Source of the DNA: CAADGU01 sp964467705
GTDB taxonomy: Bacteria > Chloroflexota > Anaerolineae > Promineifilales > Promineifilaceae
Direction of reading: 5' to 3'
Assembly: GCA_964467705.1 (NCBI GenBank)
Contig: CAYXUZ010000044.1
Span: forward strand, 1 to 39,706
DNA length: 39,706 nt
Positions within the stretch are counted from its first letter, which is position 1; each line of letters begins with the position of its first letter. The notes under the pieces are model-generated. The model did no database searches and was not told the DNA's origin. It saw only the letters and a program-made list of their open reading frames with translations. A program made the position numbers and the translations under genes. Below are positions 6,044-14,079 of the stretch, in pieces.

Positions 6044-8629
6044 TTACTCTTCCGCCGGATTTACCCAGGCCAGCGATGTGCAGTTCCCGTTGTCATGTAC
6101 GATGAGGGTCTGGTAATCATAATCAGGCGCGACCAGGTTGATGACGCCATTATTCATAATTTGCGCCAGCCAACGGCCGTCAGCCGACCAGTCAAATGTA
6201 AATGCCGGAATTGAGGTTGAAGCCCCAGCCAGATAGGTTTCCGTGGTATTGGCGGCAATGTCGTGCAGAAAGTAAACCAACACATTTTGGGGGGCGAAGA
6301 TATTGTCTTCTGGCGCACCTGTGGCCATCAGGTAACGGCCGTCTGGCGAAAATCCCACATAGTGCGGACTACTATGCACAAAATGCAGACGGTACTCAAT
6401 CATGTTCTGACGCCAATTCACCAGAAAAATAAAGTTTTCGGCGCGTGAAGTAGCCATGACCACCAACCAATCCTGCTCCGTTGGGTGCGGTAGAACGTAC
6501 CGAATAGCCAGATGAAATGGCCGAAACGCCTGCGGTATGGCCTGAAGTAAATCATTGGTGTCCAGAAGCGATTGAGGTAGATCATCTGTTGTGAGCGCCA
6601 GGACAATTTGCTGGATGCTTTCCACATCCGATAGATTATTCATCTGGACATAACCGTATGTCTGTTCATCTGCCCAAAACGGCGCAAAACCACCAGAAGA
6701 TGGCAATGGGACTTCACTTGTTGGATCACCTACCTGATTGGCGCGTCCGAGAGAGAAATTTTCCATCTGAGGGCCATTATCAAAAAGCAGCAGACGGCCG
6801 TCTGCCCCGGTCAGAAGCCCATTCCCCACAAAACCTGTTGCCTCCAAAATCGTCTGTGTGCCAGTCGGTGACCAGATGGGATTGCCGCTCAAGGGGATGC
6901 TCGCACAGCCAGTTGCATCGCAGGTGGTCATGTCTACCAACATGGGGTGCGGATCCATACCATTAACCGGGACAGCATAGACCAACAAGTAGCGGCCAGT
7001 TGCGTCCATCTGCCCCCAGGAAAGCGAGACCGGATAATCTTCGCTAAGAATTGGTTGCCCAACGCCATCTTGCCACAGCAAAGGTTTAAACAGTTCGCTT
7101 TCCAGAGGAACAGTCTGTAACAGCACGGCCTCATCAGTGGGCAACGGGCTGGCAAATAGCAATCCGGCCATTTCATATTCCATCTGCCACGTCTCTTCTG
7201 CCAAATGATAGCGGTACAGATTGGAGATGGTTGTGGCGGTTAACTCAGTGGTGCAAGTGAGTAACAGGTCTTGGTCAGGCAACGGCGTGGGTAATGGCCC
7301 CTGGCTGGCAACCATTTGTGTGTGTGCAAACAACCACCAATCACGCAACAGCCGTTCTTGCACCATCACTCCTTCCTCCGGTTGTGCTCCTTCCAGGCTG
7401 GCCAACCATTGGGCCACAGTTTGCGGTTTGCCCAAACTGGTTAGCACGGTCACCGGAGATGGTGCGCCAGGCTGACGCATGAAAAAATCTACAAAGGCAT
7501 AGAACTGCCAGCCATCAGCCGCCAATAGGGGTTGGAATGAGGATTCGCGCCAGAAACGGAAGAGGATGTCTGGACTGGGGCCGCTGTTTATGATTTGGGC
7601 ATGGATGGCGGCGGTGACGGGCCACGGCCGTAGCCCCATCTGGCTCAATTGATACTCCAGAAATGCCTGGTAAACGGGCGCATGCGCGCAGCACTCCCAC
7701 TCAACTAATTCGGTAATGAGCATAGCCGCCACCGCTGCCCCATACCCCTGCAACAATGCCTGGTATCCGGCTTCATCTAGTGGTAAACCGACCAGCGTCG
7801 GGGCAGGCAAGTCCAGCCGCAGGTTGCCATCATAGTAACTGGCAGGATCGGTCAGAGCCAGCAAAGAAGCCGGATCAGAATCAAGCCGGACAGTCAATTG
7901 CAGACCGTTCGGGCAAGGAACTGGTATGACCTCCAGGCAGGTATTGGTGATCACGGCCGTCAAATCTTTCGCCAATCGTTCAGCTACGGCCGTGTCTCGT
8001 TCCGGGTATATGAGCGTTAGTCTTGGCCTCTGCACCGTCTGCCACCCGCCCCAAAATTCATCATCCGGCGGCGCTAACAGCCACCGGGTACGGCCACGCC
8101 GGTAAACGGCCGTGTGTTCCAATATCACGGATTCGGCTCCGTTACCCAGCGTGTGTTCTTGCAGAAAGTGTAGCTCTGCCGCATTCATGTCAGGCGCCAC
8201 ATCAATTTGCACATACCGATCATCATCTATAGAAAGGTCAGCATAGGCCTCACTTTCCGTCGCCAACGGCAAGCTCAAAAAGGAGCGATCATAAAACAGC
8301 CCCTTCTCGAGCAACTGCTCATAGGTAATCGTCCAGACCGGTTCCCTGGCCGAAAGTAGGGGGGCCAACAATTCTAAATCCTGCCGGGCAGCCGCCCGGT
8401 TAACCAGGTTATGCGAGGAGATAACATCGGCTTCAATCGCCGCCGTGAGTGTTTCAATGCGTCGCATAAATTGCCAATAGATAACCATACCGGCAACTGA
8501 CAGTAACACAACTATTAACAGCAGCACACGCCACGGCCGTTTGGGTGAGCGATCAGGGGGGCGAGCGACTGTTTCGGTCGTATCCCAAACAGTGTCATCT
8601 TCGGTTTGCCAATCAAAATTTTCAGCCAT
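6044..8629 (-). CDS. Single-pass membrane protein with extracytoplasmic domain and C-terminal beta-propeller, paralog 3 (861 aa)
   Basis: Last of three tandem paralogs. Residues 1-30 are acidic and cytosolic and carry FDWQTEDDTVW at 5-15; a membrane helix covers about 34-53. An extracytoplasmic domain of about 350 residues contains APPDDEFWGGWQ, a YPERD segment, paired cysteines (TCLEVIPVPC), LPAPTLVGLPLDEAGYQALL, and an adjacent CC pair (WECCAHAPVYQAFLEYQL) followed by GLRPWP. The C-terminal half has WD40/TolB-like blades: SPTGTQT, SPDGRYLMATG, SADGRWLAQIMN. The cysteines suggest disulfides outside the cell. It has no HExxH or other catalytic motif I can name. The leftward stop is 20 bases before the methyltransferase fragment. 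Likely a sensor or binding protein; function unknown. Confidence 0.8.
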   Translation of the reverse strand: MAENFDWQTEDDTVWDTTETVARPPDRSPKRPWRVLLLIVVLLSVAGMVIYWQFMRRIETLTAAIEADVISSHNLVNRAAARQDLELLAPLLSAREPVWTITYEQLLEKGLFYDRSFLSLPLATESEAYADLSIDDDRYVQIDVAPDMNAAELHFLQEHTLGNGAESVILEHTAVYRRGRTRWLLAPPDDEFWGGWQTVQRPRLTLIYPERDTAVAERLAKDLTAVITNTCLEVIPVPCPNGLQLTVRLDSDPASLLALTDPASYYDGNLRLDLPAPTLVGLPLDEAGYQALLQGYGAAVAAMLITELVEWECCAHAPVYQAFLEYQLSQMGLRPWPVTAAIHAQIINSGPSPDILFRFWRESSFQPLLAADGWQFYAFVDFFMRQPGAPSPVTVLTSLGKPQTVAQWLASLEGAQPEEGVMVQERLLRDWWLFAHTQMVASQGPLPTPLPDQDLLLTCTTELTATTISNLYRYHLAEETWQMEYEMAGLLFASPLPTDEAVLLQTVPLESELFKPLLWQDGVGQPILSEDYPVSLSWGQMDATGRYLLVYAVPVNGMDPHPMLVDMTTCDATGCASIPLSGNPIWSPTGTQTILEATGFVGNGLLTGADGRLLLFDNGPQMENFSLGRANQVGDPTSEVPLPSSGGFAPFWADEQTYGYVQMNNLSDVESIQQIVLALTTDDLPQSLLDTNDLLQAIPQAFRPFHLAIRYVLPHPTEQDWLVVMATSRAENFIFLVNWRQNMIEYRLHFVHSSPHYVGFSPDGRYLMATGAPEDNIFAPQNVLVYFLHDIAANTTETYLAGASTSIPAFTFDWSADGRWLAQIMNNGVINLVAPDYDYQTLIVHDNGNCTSLAWVNPAEE

Positions 8630-8659
8630 ACTTCAAAGTCCCGAAAGGTATTTGTCCAC

Positions 8660-11104
8660 TTATCCGGGTCCGTCATTGCCCCAGGCGGCAAAATTGCAGG
8701 TGGCAAAATCATATATCAGTAGCTGATCAACGCCGGCTTCTGGAGCGCTCAGGTGAACAAAATCATCATCTATGCGCAGCAGCCAACGGCCGTCAGCCGA
8801 CCAATCAAAGCCCGGCAAGGCGATGTCCTGCGACGACCGATACCGCTCGTGTTGCTCAGTTTCCAGGTTGAAAATATCAAGCTGCCAGTCAAAATCATGA
8901 TTATTGTAGCTCTGCATATTCAGCCAACGGCCGTCCGGCGAAAAAGTAAGCGGGTGGTACGGGCCAAACTGTTCCGTACCTTCAAACAGCACCCGTGCAT
9001 CACCTGCACTCAGGTCATAATGCAGCAACATCGTACCGGAAACGGTGCCCTCCGCCTTTTGTTTTGTATAAGCCACAGCCACAAAAACGCCATTTGTGCC
9101 GGGGTTAGCGGTGATGGCATGAATTGTCCAGTCGGCGGTTGGGTGAACGGCTGAAACGGCCGACTCCAGCGGTAAGAGCGAAAACCGTCGTGGCCCTTGC
9201 GCTTCGGTTAAGGGGGTGATTACCAGTGCTTCGGCAGTGACAAAACCGTAGAAAACATTGTTGAGCCAGAAAGGGGCACGGCCGTGTCGCTCCTGCACCA
9301 CTGCTCCGCTGATTGCATCACGCAACCATAGTTCACCAGCCTCGTTTGTCTCTAGCAGCCAGCTACCACCCGGCGACCAGACCGGAGGTTGACTCCAACC
9401 GGCCACATCACACCCCTCTTCCTGGCAGTTATCCAGGTTTATCAGGTTGAACTCGGCGCTGTTTTCATCAAACTTAAAAACATATAACAGCACGTCTTCG
9501 CCCACCGGTTCCACACGAAATACGGTGGATTGGGCGGGATAGATGGCCAGGGTTTGTTCACGGCCGTCCAACCAACGAAATACATACACCAACTGCTCTC
9601 TTCCGATCTGTTCTTGCAGCAGCACGCCACTTTCACCGGGCAACCCCGCCAAAAATTCCAGGCGACGGTCTTCTAGTTGCGCCATCCAGCTATCGTCTTG
9701 CCAGGAGTAACTATATAAACGGGAAGGGCCGTTGGCATCCCGTTCACGGCAGAGTAACAACAAATCCTTGTCGAGTGGCAGCAGAGGGGTAGCCGAAATG
9801 GGTGAACCAGTTGCCGATGGCAAGTGCGCCTGCACTTCTTCCAGCCAGGCGCGCTGAAAATCAGAATTCAGAAAGCCAAAGCCGGCCACACTGCCAATCC
9901 AATCTTGGTAATTATCCATGACCGCCAAACGTTGTTGGATAACATAGGGGTTTAACATCGGCTCCTGATTGAGGAGAACTTCCACCATACTATAAATCTG
10001 TGGTTGGGCTGTGCCATTGATGGGGCGCACGGGTGGTTCATGCCAGAAACGGCCCAGTCCGGTCATACCGGCCACCGGTTCATGCATCATGGTCTGATAA
10101 TGGCTATCTTGTAACGGCCACGGACGCAGGTCAAGTTGCGCCAGTTGATAATCTATCAAAGCCTGGTGGAAAAGCCCCTGCTCACAGCAGCGCCACCCCG
10201 TATGATAGACCAGCACGGCGGCAATAAAATGGGCGGCGTAGGCGCGTAACCAGGCCCGTTCCCCTGCCTCGTCTATGGGGCGGCCCACCAGAGTAGGTGC
10301 GGGCAGATTGAGGATGGGTTGGCGGGTGAGCATGGCCACAGGGTCGCTCACTTGTAGCAGGCTGGTAGGATCGGTATCCAGGCGAATGGTGTAGCTGTTG
10401 GCCACCGGACAGGGTAACTCCAGTTCGTGGCAGGCGCGCGCCAACTCTGCTTCCAGGCCCAACAACAGCTTTTCGGCCTGCTCTTTGTCTCGTTCCGGGT
10501 AAATGATGCTGAGGCTTTCCCCGTTTATCACCTGCCACTCGCCCCAAAAGCTGGCATCTGGGGCCACCACCAGCCAGCGGTCTGAACCGCGCCGGAACAA
10601 GATGGTGGTTTCCAGGGTGATGGTTTCAATACGGCCGTCTGTATACGACACAATAAACGGCTGGCTTGTGATTACTTCGGCTTCGGTGAGGTCTGGCGCA
10701 GGTTTGACTTCTACAATTTCCGGCGTGTTTCTGTTGGCCGGGGGCAGCAGCCCCATAGACCATCGTTCCAGTAGCAAATCCTCATCCAACAGCCCCAGTT
10801 GCCCTTGCCACCAGACCGGCGATGCGCCGGAGAGAACCGTTTTGATCAAATCCGCATCTTGGTTTTGCGCCGCCTGGGCATACAATGTATACGCCGCGCG
10901 TACTTCTTGGGACACCAGGTGAGTGGCCGTTTCCAGGCGTTGCTGCATTTGTCCGGCCAGCCAACCACCACCAACTATGAGCACACATGCGCCAGCCAAC
11001 AACCAGCGCCAGGGCCAATGACGGCGTTTCTTTTCAGGCGGTTCGGGCGTTAATTCCGGCCATTGGGATTCTTCGTCTGTTACCCACTCAAAATCTGTTG
11101 TCAC
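8660..11104 (-). CDS. Single-pass membrane protein with extracytoplasmic domain and C-terminal beta-propeller, paralog 2 (814 aa)
   Basis: Middle paralog. It has the same plan: FEWVTDEESQW at residues 5-15, a helix at about 31-50, then VAPDASFWGEWQ, YPERD, cysteines in ACHELELPC, LPAPTLVGRPIDEAG, a CC pair (WRCCEQGLFHQALIDYQL) and DLRPWP. A propeller follows with SPGGSWLLE, SPDGRWLNMQS and SADGRWLLRID blades. The start codon is GTG at 11102-11104. It lies just 3 bases after the stop of the upstream paralog, with a GGAG site 6 bases before it inside that gene's end. That strongly suggests translational coupling. The gap to the next paralog is 30 bases, so all three are probably one leftward operon. 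Confidence 0.8.
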   Translation of the reverse strand: MTTDFEWVTDEESQWPELTPEPPEKKRRHWPWRWLLAGACVLIVGGGWLAGQMQQRLETATHLVSQEVRAAYTLYAQAAQNQDADLIKTVLSGASPVWWQGQLGLLDEDLLLERWSMGLLPPANRNTPEIVEVKPAPDLTEAEVITSQPFIVSYTDGRIETITLETTILFRRGSDRWLVVAPDASFWGEWQVINGESLSIIYPERDKEQAEKLLLGLEAELARACHELELPCPVANSYTIRLDTDPTSLLQVSDPVAMLTRQPILNLPAPTLVGRPIDEAGERAWLRAYAAHFIAAVLVYHTGWRCCEQGLFHQALIDYQLAQLDLRPWPLQDSHYQTMMHEPVAGMTGLGRFWHEPPVRPINGTAQPQIYSMVEVLLNQEPMLNPYVIQQRLAVMDNYQDWIGSVAGFGFLNSDFQRAWLEEVQAHLPSATGSPISATPLLPLDKDLLLLCRERDANGPSRLYSYSWQDDSWMAQLEDRRLEFLAGLPGESGVLLQEQIGREQLVYVFRWLDGREQTLAIYPAQSTVFRVEPVGEDVLLYVFKFDENSAEFNLINLDNCQEEGCDVAGWSQPPVWSPGGSWLLETNEAGELWLRDAISGAVVQERHGRAPFWLNNVFYGFVTAEALVITPLTEAQGPRRFSLLPLESAVSAVHPTADWTIHAITANPGTNGVFVAVAYTKQKAEGTVSGTMLLHYDLSAGDARVLFEGTEQFGPYHPLTFSPDGRWLNMQSYNNHDFDWQLDIFNLETEQHERYRSSQDIALPGFDWSADGRWLLRIDDDFVHLSAPEAGVDQLLIYDFATCNFAAWGNDGPG

Positions 11105-11107
11105 GAC

Positions 11108-13567
11108 TTACTCCCGCCAATATGCCTGCTCACACGAGCCATGATCATGGAAAACAAATTGTTGATATTGGTAATCTGGCGTGCCAAAAACCAGGTAGCC
11201 ATCACCAGTCCGAATATACCATTTTCCATCTTGTGACCAGGAAAGGCCACTTTGGATTTGGGAGAATGGGAGTTGTTGCTCTACACCGGTTTCCAGGTGG
11301 CGCAGCGTAACGGCCGTACCTTCCACACTGCTGCTGTCATAAATAACTAACCAACGGCCGTCGGGTGATAGATCAACCCAGGATGTGCTATTACTCTGGA
11401 ACAACAGCGTGACATCTTGCACCGCAAACCCATCGGGCGTTAACGTGATGGCAAAGAAGTAATAAATTGGCATTGATCCTGAACTTGAGGAGGCTTCGAC
11501 ATACAACCGATCAGGTTGGTTGGGCACGGCAAGGGGATAGCCTATGAAGAGGGATTCGGGGCGTTCTGCCTCTGGAATAACTGCCAGCAGATCATCGGCA
11601 GCGAACAAACGGCGAGGGTTATCTTCGCCTACGACGGCCATCACCCATTCCTGCCGCCCCGCTTTATCCGTCTGCAAATAGCCATAGGTCGTGTTGTCCA
11701 ACCAAAACGGCCGTTCCCCCACCCCCACCACTCGTTTGTTCTGGCCTGTGGCGTCCCCTAACCAGACCAATGGGGAATCTGATAAATCCTCTCGCTCCAA
11801 ATCTTCAGAGGCAGTGATGAGCGTTTGACGGCCGTCGGGCGACCAGACCATCAGCCCGGCGACGGGTTGGGGCAGACAGTCTCCCTGGCGGCAGGCAGCC
11901 ACATCTAGTAAGCGAAATTCTGGTGGCCCATTTTCAATATCCCAACGGCTGAGGAGGAGATAACGGCCGTGTGGGTCAGCACCCCACAAATAGAAGTTTT
12001 GCGTTCCCTCGTCCAACACAAAAGAAGCAATGGGCTGACCGTCTTCCAGCAAGGTATAAATAATTTCGCCGGTCTCTTCGCCCAGGTACTCCACCATGAA
12101 CGCCAGTTGGCGTGCAGAATAGACCGGTTGGGCATAGGCCCAAAAAGGCGTTGTTTCTTCCATGTAAAGCTCCCGCCAGCTTTCCGTATCCGGGCTATAT
12201 TCATGCAGGCTGACACGGCCGTTAAACGGCCCCACATTACAAATCATCTGGATAACACCTGGTAGGGGAATAGTCGGCGGGCGCGTGTGGGCTACATTGG
12301 CATGTTGGATAATATATTGGAAGAAAGCCATATCCACCGCATTATGCGCAAACGGCGTGCTAACAAATTGATTCACCCACGCTGTGACACCACGGGACTG
12401 CCCCAAGTCTCGCTGCATATCGGCCAGCGTGACACCCGGAGCCACCACCGATTCCAGAAATTCCACATAAGCATATAAATACATCTGATCCAGTGCTGAA
12501 AACGAGGGGCGGTTTATGAGCAACCGCGTGACGCCACCTGAAAATGGTTGTAGAACTAACCGGGCATAAACTGGCTGTGTCAGCGGCCAGGGACGCAAGC
12601 CCAATTGATGCAACTGCCGCTCCAGCAGACTTTCATATAACAATCGCCAGCGACAACATCCATAACCAACCTGGTAAGTAATGAGATCTTTGGCAACCTG
12701 GGCGCCATAGGCACGAAATAATGCCTGATAACCGACCTCATCCACCGGCAGCCCGATGAGGGAAGGGGTGGGCAAGGTCATGGCCCCTAAATAAAAGGGG
12801 ATTTCTTGTTGTTCGGTAGACACAAAGAGATTTTCGGCGGCGGTTCTGAAATTAATTTGCACGTAAGAGGCGTAACCGCAGGTGGTGATCTCGGTGCAAA
12901 TTGTGCCGACGAGGGCGTCTATATCTTGGGCCAGACGGATAACAATTTCTTCGTCTCGCACCGGGTACACGGCCGTAACATAATTCCCTTCATACGCGGC
13001 CGTCTCTCCCCAAAATTCATCGTCCGGCGGCGCGTAAAGCCAACGAGTTTCTCCCTGGCGGTACACGGCCGTCTGCCGCAACGTCACTGTCTCTGTGATA
13101 CCTTGAAGGTTGAGTAGTTGGTATGATTGTTCGCTTTGCACTTCGGCGGCAAAAAGGTCGGGGGAGAGGGTAACGGTGAGGGGGTCACTGGCGGTGAGGG
13201 GCACGGCCGTCCAACCCAATAAGGGTGGATTACTAAACCAGCCTTCCGCTACTAATGTTTTCTGTGCTTCCACCCAGGCCCCATCCCGCCCCGATAACAA
13301 TGACTTGAGCAAATCCACATCTTGTTGACCGGCCACACGATGCAAAAAGAGGTGGGCGGCGCGCACATTGTTTTCCACGTTGGCCGTTACCGCGCTTACC
13401 TGCCGGTTAATTTGCCAGCGCACCCCGGCAGCCAATAGGATGGCGATCAACAAGAATAATCCAAATGGTTTCCAGGGAAATGAGGGGGACGGCCGTTTGA
13501 CCGTTGTGGCAATCTCTTCCTCCCAACCAGCTTCTTCTTCCGTTTTCCACTCAAACTCATTGGACAT
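11108..13567 (-). CDS. Single-pass membrane protein with extracytoplasmic domain and C-terminal beta-propeller, paralog 1 (819 aa)
   Basis: First gene of the leftward three-paralog operon, divergent from the PPOX gene across 80 bases. Features are FEWKTEEEAGW at residues 5-15, a helix at about 33-50, APPDDEFWGETA, a YPVRD segment, cysteines in TICTEITTC, LPTPSLIGLPVDEVGYQALF, a CC pair (YGCCRWRLLYESLLERQL) and GLRPWP. Propeller blades contain DPHGRYLLLS, SPDGRQTLIT, SPDGRWLVIYD and SQDGKWYIRT. The same landmarks in the same order across the three proteins make the family assignment safe even though sequence identity is moderate. Several of the Gly-Arg turns are encoded by the ACGGCCGT octamer. 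Function is unknown. Confidence 0.8.
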   Translation of the reverse strand: MSNEFEWKTEEEAGWEEEIATTVKRPSPSFPWKPFGLFLLIAILLAAGVRWQINRQVSAVTANVENNVRAAHLFLHRVAGQQDVDLLKSLLSGRDGAWVEAQKTLVAEGWFSNPPLLGWTAVPLTASDPLTVTLSPDLFAAEVQSEQSYQLLNLQGITETVTLRQTAVYRQGETRWLYAPPDDEFWGETAAYEGNYVTAVYPVRDEEIVIRLAQDIDALVGTICTEITTCGYASYVQINFRTAAENLFVSTEQQEIPFYLGAMTLPTPSLIGLPVDEVGYQALFRAYGAQVAKDLITYQVGYGCCRWRLLYESLLERQLHQLGLRPWPLTQPVYARLVLQPFSGGVTRLLINRPSFSALDQMYLYAYVEFLESVVAPGVTLADMQRDLGQSRGVTAWVNQFVSTPFAHNAVDMAFFQYIIQHANVAHTRPPTIPLPGVIQMICNVGPFNGRVSLHEYSPDTESWRELYMEETTPFWAYAQPVYSARQLAFMVEYLGEETGEIIYTLLEDGQPIASFVLDEGTQNFYLWGADPHGRYLLLSRWDIENGPPEFRLLDVAACRQGDCLPQPVAGLMVWSPDGRQTLITASEDLEREDLSDSPLVWLGDATGQNKRVVGVGERPFWLDNTTYGYLQTDKAGRQEWVMAVVGEDNPRRLFAADDLLAVIPEAERPESLFIGYPLAVPNQPDRLYVEASSSSGSMPIYYFFAITLTPDGFAVQDVTLLFQSNSTSWVDLSPDGRWLVIYDSSSVEGTAVTLRHLETGVEQQLPFSQIQSGLSWSQDGKWYIRTGDGYLVFGTPDYQYQQFVFHDHGSCEQAYWRE

Positions 13568-13647
13568 GTCCCCAAGTTTAAGCTATTTTTGGAAAATGTT
13601 TTCTACGACTTCCTGACGATTTATAAAGTGTTTAGGTGTGATGGCCT

Positions 13648-14079
13648 ATGAACCTGTTACCGATGGTTATTAAAAAGTTTGCCGATAGTGAGTGTAGCTG
13701 GTTGGGGACGGTACGGCCGTCCGGCAAACCCCATTCGGCGCCGGTCTGGCATGTGTGGCACGGGGGGCGGGTCTATGTGGTGGCGCAGGAGACGGCCGTG
13801 AAAACGCGCAATATCCAGGCCAACCCGTTTGTCACCATGACGTACCCGGACCCGATGGATGTGATCATCATTGAGGGGGAGGCGCGGCTGGTGGATGGGT
13901 TGACGGCCGTGTTGCAACCCCATTTTCAGCAGAAATATGATTGGGATATTGCCAGTGATGGGGCGTATACGGCCGTGATTGAAATTACGCCCACCAAAAT
14001 CATCGCCTGGAACCAGGACGCGGGCAAACGGCAAACATGGACAGGGGAAGAGATTATGAGTCATGATTTACGTGGATAA
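13648..14079 (+). CDS. Pyridoxamine 5'-phosphate oxidase family (FMN/F420-binding split-barrel) protein (143 aa)
   Basis: A small split-barrel flavin or F420 cofactor-binding protein. The N-terminal half has the family pattern: a strand (ECSWLGTVRPSGKPHSAPVWHVWHGGRVYVVA), then TRNIQANPFVTMTYPDP, then IIIEGEARLVDG. Its C-terminus is a strand with TPTKIIAWN. These proteins include pyridoxamine phosphate oxidase relatives and F420-dependent reductases; the substrate cannot be told from this. The ATG at 13648 gives MNLLPM; a second in-frame ATG at 13663 (MVIKKFADSE) is an alternative start. Four octamer copies fall in this short gene, the densest in the window. Its 3' end overlaps the convergent gene at 14061 by 19 bases. 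Confidence 0.8.
   Translation: MNLLPMVIKKFADSECSWLGTVRPSGKPHSAPVWHVWHGGRVYVVAQETAVKTRNIQANPFVTMTYPDPMDVIIIEGEARLVDGLTAVLQPHFQQKYDWDIASDGAYTAVIEITPTKIIAWNQDAGKRQTWTGEEIMSHDLRG

Noticed and set aside
6044..13567. Zinc peptidase domain in the propeller paralogs
   Set aside because: The helix after the LPxPTLVG segment sits where some peptidase-like domains carry HExxH, but no such motif is present in any of the three, so I made no call.
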